16,161 bases of DNA. Source: an uncultured Duganella sp. Its GTDB lineage: Bacteria; Pseudomonadota; Gammaproteobacteria; Burkholderiales; Burkholderiaceae. The stretch lies in contig CAMLSG010000119.1 of NCBI GenBank assembly GCA_946482635.1, positions 1 through 16,161 of the forward strand. The letters are read 5' to 3'. The notes under the pieces are model-generated. The model saw only the letters and a list, made by a program, of their open reading frames with translations, did no database searches and was not told the DNA's origin. The position numbers and the translations under genes were made by a program. Shown here piece by piece: positions 8,331 to 14,478 of the stretch. Positions within the stretch are counted from its first letter, which is position 1; each line of letters opens with the position of its first letter.

Positions 8331-9728
8331 TTAGCTAAGGGATGGCGCTTTATTTGCCGGGGCCGGGAGCGGGCCGACCAGCAAGGCGTAACGTTGGGTT
8401 GGGTCGCTGTTGGACAGTGCGAGCGCAAAGCTGCCGCTGTCCGTTGCCTGTTCGTGGGCCAGCGCAATGGCGGCCAGGGCGCCGGCAGCGCCGGTGTGGC
8501 CGCAGGCGGAACCGACGCAGGCCAGCGAAGTGTTGGCGTCCAGGCCTGGCGCGGCGGCCTCGACGCACTGCATCAGGTCCGCCATCAGGGCGGCGCGGTG
8601 ATCGGTATCGGCTGCAACGTATTCCGGCTTGGCGCCGTCAGCCTGGCCCAGGACTTCTTCGGCGAGTTCGCGCAGCGTGGCTTCTTCCTTTGCGTGCAGT
8701 GCCAGCAGGCGCAATTCATCGCCGGCTTCTTTCGGCGATTGCAGCAGGATGCCGGCGGCGCCTTCTGCCGGCATGCGGCCATTCGGATTGCGCGGGCCAT
8801 ACAGCTTGCCGTTGACGGCCAGGTGTTCGACGGCCTCGGCATCGATATCGGAGCCGCAGGCTAGCAGGATGTTCAGCGCCGGCGCATTGGCGGCGGCGGC
8901 CTGGCCAGACACCGCACGCAGCGCAGCAAGGGGAGTCGCCGGTGCCGGCGGCGCCGCGGTTGCGGAGGCATGTGCCGCGGCAGCCGGCTGGCGCACTACC
9001 AGGCGTTCCTGAGGCCAGCCGGCTTCGATGACGGAGAATTCCAGCCAGCGGGTCGCCAGCACCTGCGTCGCGGCCGGCCAGTCCGGCGGCAGCATTGGAA
9101 TCAATTGCAGCACGCCGTCGCTGCCCAGCGTGGTGGCGCGCGCAGCGAGCGTGACTGCAATGTCGCCGCCCAGCGCCATGGCGCGCAAATGCTGTGCCGA
9201 AGGCGAGCGTGGGGCCGGCTGCAGGCCGGACAGCCATTCTTCCAGCGGGTCCAGGGCAATGTCCGCGATGCGGCCGGCGAGCAGGGGGAAACCCTGCAGG
9301 TCGGTCAGTTCAGGATCGAGGTCAAGGCGCGCTTCGCCTTCTGCGATGGCGGCTGCAAGTTCTGCCGGCGAGTCGCCGTGCGCCATGCGCAGCGCGGTTC
9401 CGGCGACAGCAAATTGCGTCCATGGCGTGGCCGCATCCGGCGCATCCGCCGTGCCATGCGCGTCCGCCGCGCCCTGGCCAGGCTGCGCCCCCGCGGCGGC
9501 TGGGGCCTGCCCGGCATCTGCGCGAGCGCTCGCGGTATCCGGGCTGGCAAAAGTCTTCCGCGCCAGTACGAAACCCATGATCAGCGTCAGCGGCATGACC
9601 AGCATGGCCAGCGCCAGGTCGCCGCTGTCAGGCATGCGCGTTGTGGTGCGCCAGTACCAGACCGCCCCAATCCAGCAAAGACCGAATACCCCGACCACCA
9701 GCAAGCTGCGTTTCATCCAATTCTGCAT
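8331..9728 (-). CDS. Membrane-anchored protein with degenerate ketosynthase-like C-terminus, T6SS operon
   Basis: This 465-residue protein has no function I can assign. Two transmembrane helices lie near residues 9-26 and 38-56. An Ala-rich linker follows (about 60-105), then a conserved-looking domain (about 105-245), a second Ala/Pro linker, and a C-terminal region (about 283-452) that resembles the beta-ketoacyl synthase (thiolase) fold. The similarity is seen in ILLACGSDIDAEAVEHL and AEGAAGILLQ (compare GEGAG of FabF), CGHTGAAGALAAI (residues 409-421, compare TGHxxGAAGAxEAI) and ALSNSDPTQRYALLV (compare ALSNSFGFGG). The catalytic-cysteine segment is not recognisable, and the GTSTP motif is replaced by ADTDHR, so it is probably a pseudo-enzyme. 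I chose the ATG at 9726-9728, which has GAGG 5 bases upstream and lies 7 bp after the PAAR stop. A longer frame to 9803 would overlap the PAAR gene. Position before tssM suggests an accessory membrane-complex role; this is inference. Confidence 0.75.
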   Translation of the reverse strand: MQNWMKRSLLVVGVFGLCWIGAVWYWRTTTRMPDSGDLALAMLVMPLTLIMGFVLARKTFASPDTASARADAGQAPAAAGAQPGQGAADAHGTADAPDAATPWTQFAVAGTALRMAHGDSPAELAAAIAEGEARLDLDPELTDLQGFPLLAGRIADIALDPLEEWLSGLQPAPRSPSAQHLRAMALGGDIAVTLAARATTLGSDGVLQLIPMLPPDWPAATQVLATRWLEFSVIEAGWPQERLVVRQPAAAAHASATAAPPAPATPLAALRAVSGQAAAANAPALNILLACGSDIDAEAVEHLAVNGKLYGPRNPNGRMPAEGAAGILLQSPKEAGDELRLLALHAKEEATLRELAEEVLGQADGAKPEYVAADTDHRAALMADLMQCVEAAAPGLDANTSLACVGSACGHTGAAGALAAIALAHEQATDSGSFALALSNSDPTQRYALLVGPLPAPANKAPSLS

Positions 9729-9735
9729 GCCTGCC

Positions 9736-9999
9736 TCACACCGCGTCCGTCGTATTCTGCTGGCTCGCGATGAGCGTAGCGCCGCAACTGGTCTTGTCGC
9801 CATGGCGCGCTACCGGCTTGCCGTCCACTACCAGGGTCTGGTCGCCACTGGTAATGGTGGTATCGCCATGCACCGGGCAGGAAACCTTGTGGCCCAGGCA
9901 GGCGATCGGCTTGCCGCCGCTATCGCTTTGTTGCGAAGCTTCGACCACGGTGCCCTTATGTGTCGTCTTGTCGCCTAAAAGGATCAGTGCTCCAGGCAT
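9736..9999 (-). CDS. PAAR-domain T6SS spike-tip protein
   Basis: PAAR proteins cap the VgrG trimer with a zinc-stabilised cone and can carry effectors. This 87-residue protein is a bare PAAR domain with no cargo extension. It shows LILLGDKTTHKGTVVEAS, PIACLGHKVSCPVHGD, TITSGDQTLVVDGKPVARHG and DKTSCGATLIAS in order. Candidate metal ligands are His14, His37 or His44, His66 and Cys72. The ATG at 9997-9999 follows AGGAG at a normal distance, and the gene lies 8 bp after the M15 peptidase gene. Its placement in the core operon rather than beside vgrG suggests a general-purpose tip for several VgrGs. Confidence 0.94.
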   Translation of the reverse strand: MPGALILLGDKTTHKGTVVEASQQSDSGGKPIACLGHKVSCPVHGDTTITSGDQTLVVDGKPVARHGDKTSCGATLIASQQNTTDAV

Positions 10000-10007
10000 T
10001 TCTACTC

Positions 10008-10847
10008 CTATTTCTTTCTCACGCCGTCCACACGCAACTCGGTGTGGCCGAAATCCATCATCTTCCAGCGGCCGCCCCAGGTCAGGCCCAGGCTCTCCGC
10101 CACTTCACCAAACAATTGGTAACCGCGCATGGCCCAGGGGTCGCGCTCCGAGATCACCAGCTTGCCGTCGCGCAGGAAGGCGCAGTCGGCGGCCAGGCCA
10201 TACTGGTGCCAGCTCTGGAAGGCCTTGGCATTGGTCACGCTGCTTCCCTGCGCTGCCAGCGCATCCTGGCGTTCCGGGCTGCGGTAGCCTTCCAGGATGG
10301 CCATGTCATAGCCATGGCGCTCCTTCATGATGCGGAACGCCTGCAGCAAGCGCTGCGAATATTCCTTGTCCAGCAGGGCCCAGTCGCGGCTTGCCGACAC
10401 CAGTCCCGGACGCACGACCTCCACTTCCGGCGTCATGAACAGCATCGGAGGCAGGGGCGGCGGCGGCACCAGCTGTTCGCCCAGCAGCAGTTCCGATACC
10501 TGCTGGTTCGCTTCGCGCACCGGTGCATCGAAGCCGCCCACCATGGTGCGGCTGCTTGCCATCCACGCCACGCCTGCCGGTAGCAGCATGATGAACAGCG
10601 CTGCGATCGCGGCCCATTTGTGCTCGCGCAGGAAGTTGCCGCCCTGGCGCACGGCCATTGCCGATTCCGATCCCAGGGCGCCAGCCTGCTCGCCGCCGCG
10701 GCGCGCGATGTTCTGCACGCGGCGCTGGAAGCGGCTGCCCACCAGCTCCAGGCGGCGCGAGACATAGGCCCGCCCGGCAGGGAACAGGACCATCCAGCTC
10801 AGCGCGCAAGCCAGCAGGAAATACAGCACGACGGCGACGAACACCAC
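10008..10847 (-). CDS. tagX: TagX-like membrane-anchored M15 peptidoglycan peptidase
   Basis: The 279-residue protein has an N-terminal transmembrane helix (about residues 2-23), a basic cytoplasmic loop, a second helix (about 78-97) and a periplasmic domain. That domain carries the M15 (VanY/D-Ala-D-Ala carboxypeptidase-like) zinc site: EGYRSPERQ (186-194), SWHQYGLAADC with His214 and Asp221, and MDFGHTEL with His268. All three ligands are present, so an active zinc peptidase is expected. In Acinetobacter the T6SS protein TagX is an M15-like L,D-endopeptidase that opens peptidoglycan for assembly of the apparatus. The operon context and domain fit that role, but the exact bond cut cannot be read from sequence. 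It is the first gene of the minus-strand core operon and is preceded by the AT-rich intergenic region. The GTG or internal ATG codons nearby are less convincing starts. Confidence 0.82.
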   Translation of the reverse strand: MVFVAVVLYFLLACALSWMVLFPAGRAYVSRRLELVGSRFQRRVQNIARRGGEQAGALGSESAMAVRQGGNFLREHKWAAIAALFIMLLPAGVAWMASSRTMVGGFDAPVREANQQVSELLLGEQLVPPPPLPPMLFMTPEVEVVRPGLVSASRDWALLDKEYSQRLLQAFRIMKERHGYDMAILEGYRSPERQDALAAQGSSVTNAKAFQSWHQYGLAADCAFLRDGKLVISERDPWAMRGYQLFGEVAESLGLTWGGRWKMMDFGHTELRVDGVRKK

Positions 10848-10865
10848 AATTGACCTCTGGAATCT

Positions 10866-10878
10866 AAATTACTAATTT
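10866..10878. repeat. 13-bp AT-rich palindrome
   Basis: AAATTA and TAATTT are exact reverse complements around a single central C. The site lies 19 bp upstream of the tagX-like start codon, close enough to affect that promoter or its leader. Confidence 0.6.
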
Positions 10879-10906
10879 GATAACATCGCGGGCGCGTGTC
10901 GCCTTA

Positions 10907-10921
10907 GCAATAAATTATTGC
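10907..10921. repeat. 15-bp perfect palindrome, candidate operator
   Basis: GCAATAA and TTATTGC are exact reverse complements around a central A. An AT-rich 15-bp palindrome in a divergent promoter region is a plausible binding site for a dimeric regulator. No regulator gene is in the window. Confidence 0.6.
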
Positions 10922-10971
10922 GGGAAAGTATATCTTGAAGTTCTGCTAATCCGCTTTTCTTGGATTTCAAT

Positions 10972-11017
10972 CGTGCGCGCCCCCCAATTTCAACGGTCTG
11001 CCGTAGCGTGCGCGCCC
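10972..11017. repeat. 11-bp direct repeat pair (CGTGCGCGCCC)
   Basis: Two exact copies lie at 10972-10982 and 11007-11017, 35 bp apart start to start, upstream of the plus-strand gene. An ATTTCAA heptamer also occurs twice in the same stretch (10964-10970 and 10987-10993). Confidence 0.6.
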
Positions 11018-11068
11018 TTTTTCCAGAGATAAAGTATATTAATGATAACCTTTGCCAGGAGTAATCCA

Positions 11069-11863
11069 TTGTCATCAAGCAACGAAACCCGGAAACCGGC
11101 AGGCCGTCCAAGCCTGCTTTCGGCTGAGCAGCAAAATGCTCTAGAGAATCAACCTGCAACGCCGGAGGCATTCGAGCCGCCGGCTGCGGAAGCGCCAGGC
11201 CGCAAACACCTGTGGATCGCCGGCGGCGTAAGCGTGCTGGTCGTCGGCGTCGCCCTGGCGTTCATGTCGTTCGGCGGTAGCGAACCGGCGGTCGAAACAG
11301 TGGCCGCCGCACCTGCGCCTGCGCCCGTCGCACCGGCGCCGGTGGCTGCGCCAGCTGCAGCTCCCGCGGCCGACAGCGCAGTCGCTGCGCAGCCTGCGCA
11401 AGCGGCGGACAATTCGCCGCTCGCCGCGTTGACCGCGCCATCGCCGCAAGTCGCGGCAATCATCGACGAATCTCCGCCGCCGGTCGCGGCCAAGCCGAAA
11501 GAATCCTTGAAACAGATGCTGGAAAGCGGCACTCCCGCCGCGGCCAAGCCTGCGGCGGCAAAGGCTGTTCGCAAGCCCGTCAAGGAAAAGCCAAGCAAGG
11601 AATCCGGCGGGCAGGAAGCGACGCCGCCATCGGCCGAAGAGGAAAATGACATCCAACTCCTCGCGGCGCTGGTTGCCCACGCCAAGTACGATACCTCGGC
11701 CAACGCCCGCATATCCCTGCCGAAGGCGCTTGAGCAGTGCAAGAAACAGGGCAAGCAGGACGCAGCCCGCTGCCGTATTCGCGTCTGCGAGGGCCGCTGG
11801 AAGAAGGCCGAATGCCGCGTCTACAGCCGCAGCAAGCTTGAGAAAACTGCGACGGGCGCATGA
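11069..11863 (+). CDS. Unknown membrane-anchored Ala/Pro-rich protein with four-Cys C-terminus
   Basis: I do not recognise this protein. With the chosen start it has 264 residues: a cytoplasmic tail of about 45, one transmembrane helix (about 48-69, around HLWIAGGVSVLVVGVALAF), then a long Ala/Pro-rich periplasmic stretch with Lys-rich parts. The C-terminal domain has DIQLLAALVAHAKY and four cysteines spaced C-x10-C-x4-C-x8-C, which could form two disulfides. The layout resembles TonB- or SPOR-like envelope proteins, but I see no TonB or SPOR motif. The start is uncertain. ATG at 11042 has no Shine-Dalgarno, whereas TTG at 11069-11071 is in frame and has AGGAG 7 bases upstream, so I prefer the TTG. 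It is divergent from the core operon and convergent with the effector operon. A T6SS role is possible but unproven. Confidence 0.7.
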   Translation: MSSSNETRKPAGRPSLLSAEQQNALENQPATPEAFEPPAAEAPGRKHLWIAGGVSVLVVGVALAFMSFGGSEPAVETVAAAPAPAPVAPAPVAAPAAAPAADSAVAAQPAQAADNSPLAALTAPSPQVAAIIDESPPPVAAKPKESLKQMLESGTPAAAKPAAAKAVRKPVKEKPSKESGGQEATPPSAEEENDIQLLAALVAHAKYDTSANARISLPKALEQCKKQGKQDAARCRIRVCEGRWKKAECRVYSRSKLEKTATGA

Positions 11864-11874
11864 TGCCCGGCGCT

Positions 11875-11897
11875 GGCTGGCGCTGTTTGCGCCAGCC
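11875..11897. terminator. Stem-loop downstream of the plus-strand gene
   Basis: GGCTGGCGC and GCGCCAGCC form a perfect 9-bp stem with a TGTTT loop, 11 bp after the stop of the plus-strand gene. It sits between two convergent transcription units. Neither strand has a following T-tract, so intrinsic termination is uncertain; a pause or RNA-end-stabilising hairpin is an alternative. Confidence 0.45.
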
Positions 11898-11908
11898 TGG
11901 TTGGCCGC

Positions 11909-12003
11909 CTTGCGTTCCTGTCCTTCCAGCCAACTGGTCGGCACTTTCGCAAGCAATGGATCATCCTACTTCAGGAACGCAGATGGCCCCAGCGCTGATC
12001 CGC
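11909..12003 (-). pseudogene. Remnant of a paralogue of the 12032-12949 gene (3' end only)
   Basis: The minus strand here encodes LK*DDPLLAKVPTSWLEG then QERK, matching LKKDDSLLAKVPAGWLEG then QKRK at the end of the adjacent gene. Across 22 aligned codons 17 residues are identical. About ten of the remaining nucleotide differences are synonymous, so the copy diverged under coding constraint before it decayed. One codon is now TAG. A length change of 8 bases breaks the frame just upstream, where SAD and a Trp can still be matched. No stop homologous to that of the intact gene follows. It is the tail of an earlier immunity-type gene left downstream of the current operon. Confidence 0.75.
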
Positions 12004-12031
12004 GTCGGATGATCGACTCAGTCATCGGTTT

Positions 12032-12949
12032 CTACTCTGAGACTTTGCGCTTCTGCCCCTCTAGCCAGCCGGCCGGAACTTTGGCCAGCAAGGAGTCGTC
12101 CTTTTTCAAGTTGGTCCAGCTGGCGCCTCCATCCGCGGAATAGACAAGCTGATTGGGGTGTTCTTTCGAATCGCCCAATACACCGGCCAGCCAGATTTGT
12201 TTGTCATCCACGACGTAGCTACTGACCAGCGATGAAAGCCCTTTGGGCAGCTTGACGCTACGCCATTTTCTGCCGTCTTTTGACGTCATCAGGGTCTGCT
12301 CGATGGAACCGGTAACCCACCATCCTCCATGCCTGGTCCTACCCAATTCAACCAGTAGGTCGGGGTCGCCGAGCTTTGCGAGCTCGCTGACCTTGCAAGT
12401 GCGCGGCTCGATCGCACGTATGTGATACCGGATCGTCCGGCCATCGCTCAGGAAGCTCGTAACAAGGGCAAGTATTTTATCTTCCGATGCGGCTAGCTTG
12501 ACGTTGGCTGCCTGTAAAGCTTTGAGGGGAGACCTGTCTGCAGGAGCGCGAAGGTCCTTGTATGAAACGTTACAGTGCGAATGACCCTGGCGGAATTCGT
12601 AACCAGTGCTGTTTGGTTTCACCTCCAGTTCATTCGGGAACATCACTGAATCAGCGTTCGGGGAAGTTTCCCCCGGTTGCAGGGCAATGTGCTTTCCTGT
12701 CGCTGGGTCAATGACTGCAGGCCCTGCAAAAATGCGTCCCGTTTCGTCCAGCTGAAGCGGGGGCCACGTCTTGCCACCTGGGCGAACCTCGATCAGGAGC
12801 GGGGGATCGCTTTGGATCTGAATTTTGTCGACGTCTTCAATGAAGGCGACGCTGCCTACTTTGTAGTGCAGTGTCTCCATTTGAGCCTGGGCACCGACAT
12901 TGAAGAGGCTTGCCGCAAGCAGGAAGGCGATATATCTGGTGTGTGACAT
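12032..12949 (-). CDS. Exported beta-propeller-like protein, candidate immunity to the SleB-like effector
   Basis: The 305-residue product has a Sec signal peptide (MSHTRYIAFLLAASLFNVGA, cleavage near AQA/Q). It is probably periplasmic. Its C-terminal half has two Asp-box/BNR-like motifs, TSKDGRKWRSVKLP and YSADGGASWTNL. With repeated beta-strand patterns such as KQIWLAGVLGD, these suggest a sialidase-type beta-propeller fold. No catalytic function is evident. It is the last gene of the vgrG operon, 6 bp after the SleB-like hydrolase gene. That is the usual place for an immunity protein, and export to the periplasm fits protection against a peptidoglycan-attacking toxin. The immunity role is inferred from position. 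The Shine-Dalgarno is poor, so expression may depend on coupling to the upstream gene. A decayed partial copy lies just downstream. Confidence 0.8.
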   Translation of the reverse strand: MSHTRYIAFLLAASLFNVGAQAQMETLHYKVGSVAFIEDVDKIQIQSDPPLLIEVRPGGKTWPPLQLDETGRIFAGPAVIDPATGKHIALQPGETSPNADSVMFPNELEVKPNSTGYEFRQGHSHCNVSYKDLRAPADRSPLKALQAANVKLAASEDKILALVTSFLSDGRTIRYHIRAIEPRTCKVSELAKLGDPDLLVELGRTRHGGWWVTGSIEQTLMTSKDGRKWRSVKLPKGLSSLVSSYVVDDKQIWLAGVLGDSKEHPNQLVYSADGGASWTNLKKDDSLLAKVPAGWLEGQKRKVSE

Positions 12950-12955
12950 GGGTTC

Positions 12956-13564
12956 TTATGGCGTTTCGCGCATCAGTCTTCGGCCGGTATCGGAAAGGAA
13001 GAACCTGGAGCGGCCAATATGCTTGCCTGGTCCTTTTGGGTTATAGCCGCGAAAGCCATCGAACTGATACTCGGCCGTTGGACCGGTTTTCAGGAAGACC
13101 CTGATTGCCTCTAGCGCTTCTTCAAGGTCGGAGCAATCGAACTTGTTCAGCTTCTGGTGGTCGGTGGTCACCTGCTGGTATTTGGCGGTTTCGGCAAATA
13201 CCGATTCGAACTGATTAGGCGCCAGGCAAACCGCTTGGAATGTTTTGGCAATATAGGACGCCTTGGGATACTCCGGCCGCATCAACCGGAAATGGTTGAC
13301 GTTCATGATCGCGGCCTTTTCTTTGTCGCGTTCAGCCTTGTCGCGCAATTGCATGCTGCCCGAGGCCTCGGCGAACAAGACCTTGGCCATGAAGTTCAGG
13401 TCCTTGCCGGTGAACTCCAGGTTTGCAGTGCGAGCCGGGGCATTGCTGATCTTGTACTTCTTCTTTTCATCAAACCACTCTGGAGCACAGATAAGGATTT
13501 CGTGCCCTTTTTTATCGGCAGTGGGCGTCAGGTCCGCTTCGCGTTTGAGAACTGCTTCGGTCAT
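12956..13564 (-). CDS. SleB-like cell-wall hydrolase, candidate T6SS effector
   Basis: The 202-residue protein has no signal peptide, as expected for T6SS cargo. Residues 55-125 resemble the SleB/Hydrolase_2 family. The sequence DLNFMAKVLFAEASGS (Glu66 as candidate catalytic acid) matches the family's AxxxYxEAxG pattern. AAIMNVNHFRL corresponds to the usual VLNRV region, and YIAKTFQAVCLAPNQFESV to the VVYQPGQFSWV region. SleB enzymes are lytic transglycosylases that cut the MurNAc-GlcNAc glycan backbone. The family's NR is NH here and the domain is divergent, so activity is a prediction. The C-terminal part (RFFLSDTGRRL) is unassigned. The ATG overlaps the preceding stop as ATGA, and the gene is followed by an exported candidate immunity gene. 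Confidence 0.72.
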   Translation of the reverse strand: MTEAVLKREADLTPTADKKGHEILICAPEWFDEKKKYKISNAPARTANLEFTGKDLNFMAKVLFAEASGSMQLRDKAERDKEKAAIMNVNHFRLMRPEYPKASYIAKTFQAVCLAPNQFESVFAETAKYQQVTTDHQKLNKFDCSDLEEALEAIRVFLKTGPTAEYQFDGFRGYNPKGPGKHIGRSRFFLSDTGRRLMRETP

Positions 13565-14478
13565 GGTTTGTTACTTTCTTCTTCTGGGGCGCCGTACAAC
13601 AACGACACCACCAGGACGGAGATGGAGTTGTTTACGCTGCGAATCATACCGTCCGACGGTAGTGCCAGCGGCCCGTCGAAGCCGCACGCCAGGGCTGCAA
13701 TCGAGCGCGTACCCTGCCATCGCTTCGTGGGCTTTTCAATGGTTACGCGCGTGTCTTGCTGCTTGACGAAGGGAAGCGGAAACTCGAAAACCTCCGCCAT
13801 GATTTCCGTTTCCTCCGGCGCCGCCCGGCGAATCATGTCTTGTACGACAGAGGGCTGGCCGCAGTGTTGTTGTATCAGGCGAGAAAATTTGGTGGAATCC
13901 ACGCCTTCCAGCCCGAACCGGGGCATTGCCGTGTACTTCACCGTTTCGATCGCGGTTGAATCGGCCGCAATCTTTGCGCTCCATCCGTATGAGACCTGGC
14001 CCTGCCAGTCCCTGATGCGGACGTTTTGCAGGAGAGGCAGTTTCTCTTTCTTCTTCCAATCCCCGAGGTGCGAAGGGATCGGGGATAGGCCGGCTTTGCG
14101 AAGGATGGGAGTGATGTCCTGCCCCAGGAAATGGGCCCGTGCTGTACGCGATATGCCTAGAGGCTTTCCGTCCTGGAATGCCTTCAAGTCGGCGAACGTT
14201 TTGTCGGCATACTCTTCGCCTTCTCCAAGCTGCTCGAAAAGGGGAGTTGCCGCGTAAAAGCCCACATACTGCGCCTGGCGAGACCCGTTTTGCAAAGATA
14301 TGGCAACTTCCACATCATGTCCCTGGATTTTGATGTGCACGCCATTGAGTACCGGTTCACCCAGTTGCATACCAAGCGTTAACGGAACCGCGTTCTCGAA
14401 TTCGTAAGCGAAGCCTGGGGTACAGGTGCAGCCGGCGGCCAGGATCAAGGCCGCTACTGGTCGTAGATTTAATTTCAT
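13561..14478 (-). CDS. Exported protein, candidate immunity to the NlpC/P60 effector (DUF4424-like)
   Basis: The product has about 305 residues and an N-terminal signal (MKLNLRPVAALILAAGCTCT then PGFA). LILAAGC could act as a lipobox, although Ala at -3 is not ideal, so either a lipoprotein or a soluble periplasmic protein is possible. The mature part has ISLQNGSRQAQYVGFYAATP and SYGWSAKIAADSTAIETVKY, which weakly resemble DUF4424-type exported proteins; I hold that loosely. Two or three cysteines are present beyond the signal. The ATG at 14476-14478 overlaps the effector stop as ATGA, which I prefer to an in-frame TTG six bases upstream. Position directly after the NlpC-type gene and export to the periplasm suggest an immunity function. 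Confidence 0.78.
   Translation of the reverse strand: MKLNLRPVAALILAAGCTCTPGFAYEFENAVPLTLGMQLGEPVLNGVHIKIQGHDVEVAISLQNGSRQAQYVGFYAATPLFEQLGEGEEYADKTFADLKAFQDGKPLGISRTARAHFLGQDITPILRKAGLSPIPSHLGDWKKKEKLPLLQNVRIRDWQGQVSYGWSAKIAADSTAIETVKYTAMPRFGLEGVDSTKFSRLIQQHCGQPSVVQDMIRRAAPEETEIMAEVFEFPLPFVKQQDTRVTIEKPTKRWQGTRSIAALACGFDGPLALPSDGMIRSVNNSISVLVVSLLYGAPEEESNKP

Larger units (their letters stand above)
10848..11068. promoter_or_regulatory. Divergent AT-rich intergenic region with palindromes
   Basis: This stretch separates the tagX-led operon (minus) from the plus-strand gene and should hold both promoters. It is clearly richer in A/T than the flanking genes on its left half. It contains two perfect odd-length inverted repeats: AAATTA-C-TAATTT (10866-10878) and GCAATAA-A-TTATTGC (10907-10921), with centres 42 bp apart. 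An 11-bp direct repeat, CGTGCGCGCCC, occurs at 10972-10982 and 11007-11017. I see no convincing sigma70 -35/-10 pair at ideal spacing and no sigma54 GG/GC element. Promoter positions are therefore not assigned. Confidence 0.5.

Noticed and set aside
9729..9803. Upstream extension of the ketosynthase-like gene to 9803
   Set aside because: It would overlap the PAAR gene, encodes an Arg/Ser-rich stretch before the membrane helix, and lacks a Shine-Dalgarno. The ATG at 9728 has one.
10848..11041. Sigma54 or strong sigma70 promoter
   Set aside because: No GG-N10-GC element was seen. TTGAAG at 10935 and TATATT at 11035 do not pair with a second hexamer at acceptable spacing.
11875..11897. Firm intrinsic terminator
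   Set aside because: The stem is perfect, but no T-tract follows on either strand, so it is kept only as a low-confidence terminator.
11141..11956. Minus-strand open frame of 271 codons opposite the plus-strand unknown gene
   Set aside because: Only its first ~20 residues have meaning, as the immunity-gene remnant. The rest is antisense to the Ala/Pro-rich gene.
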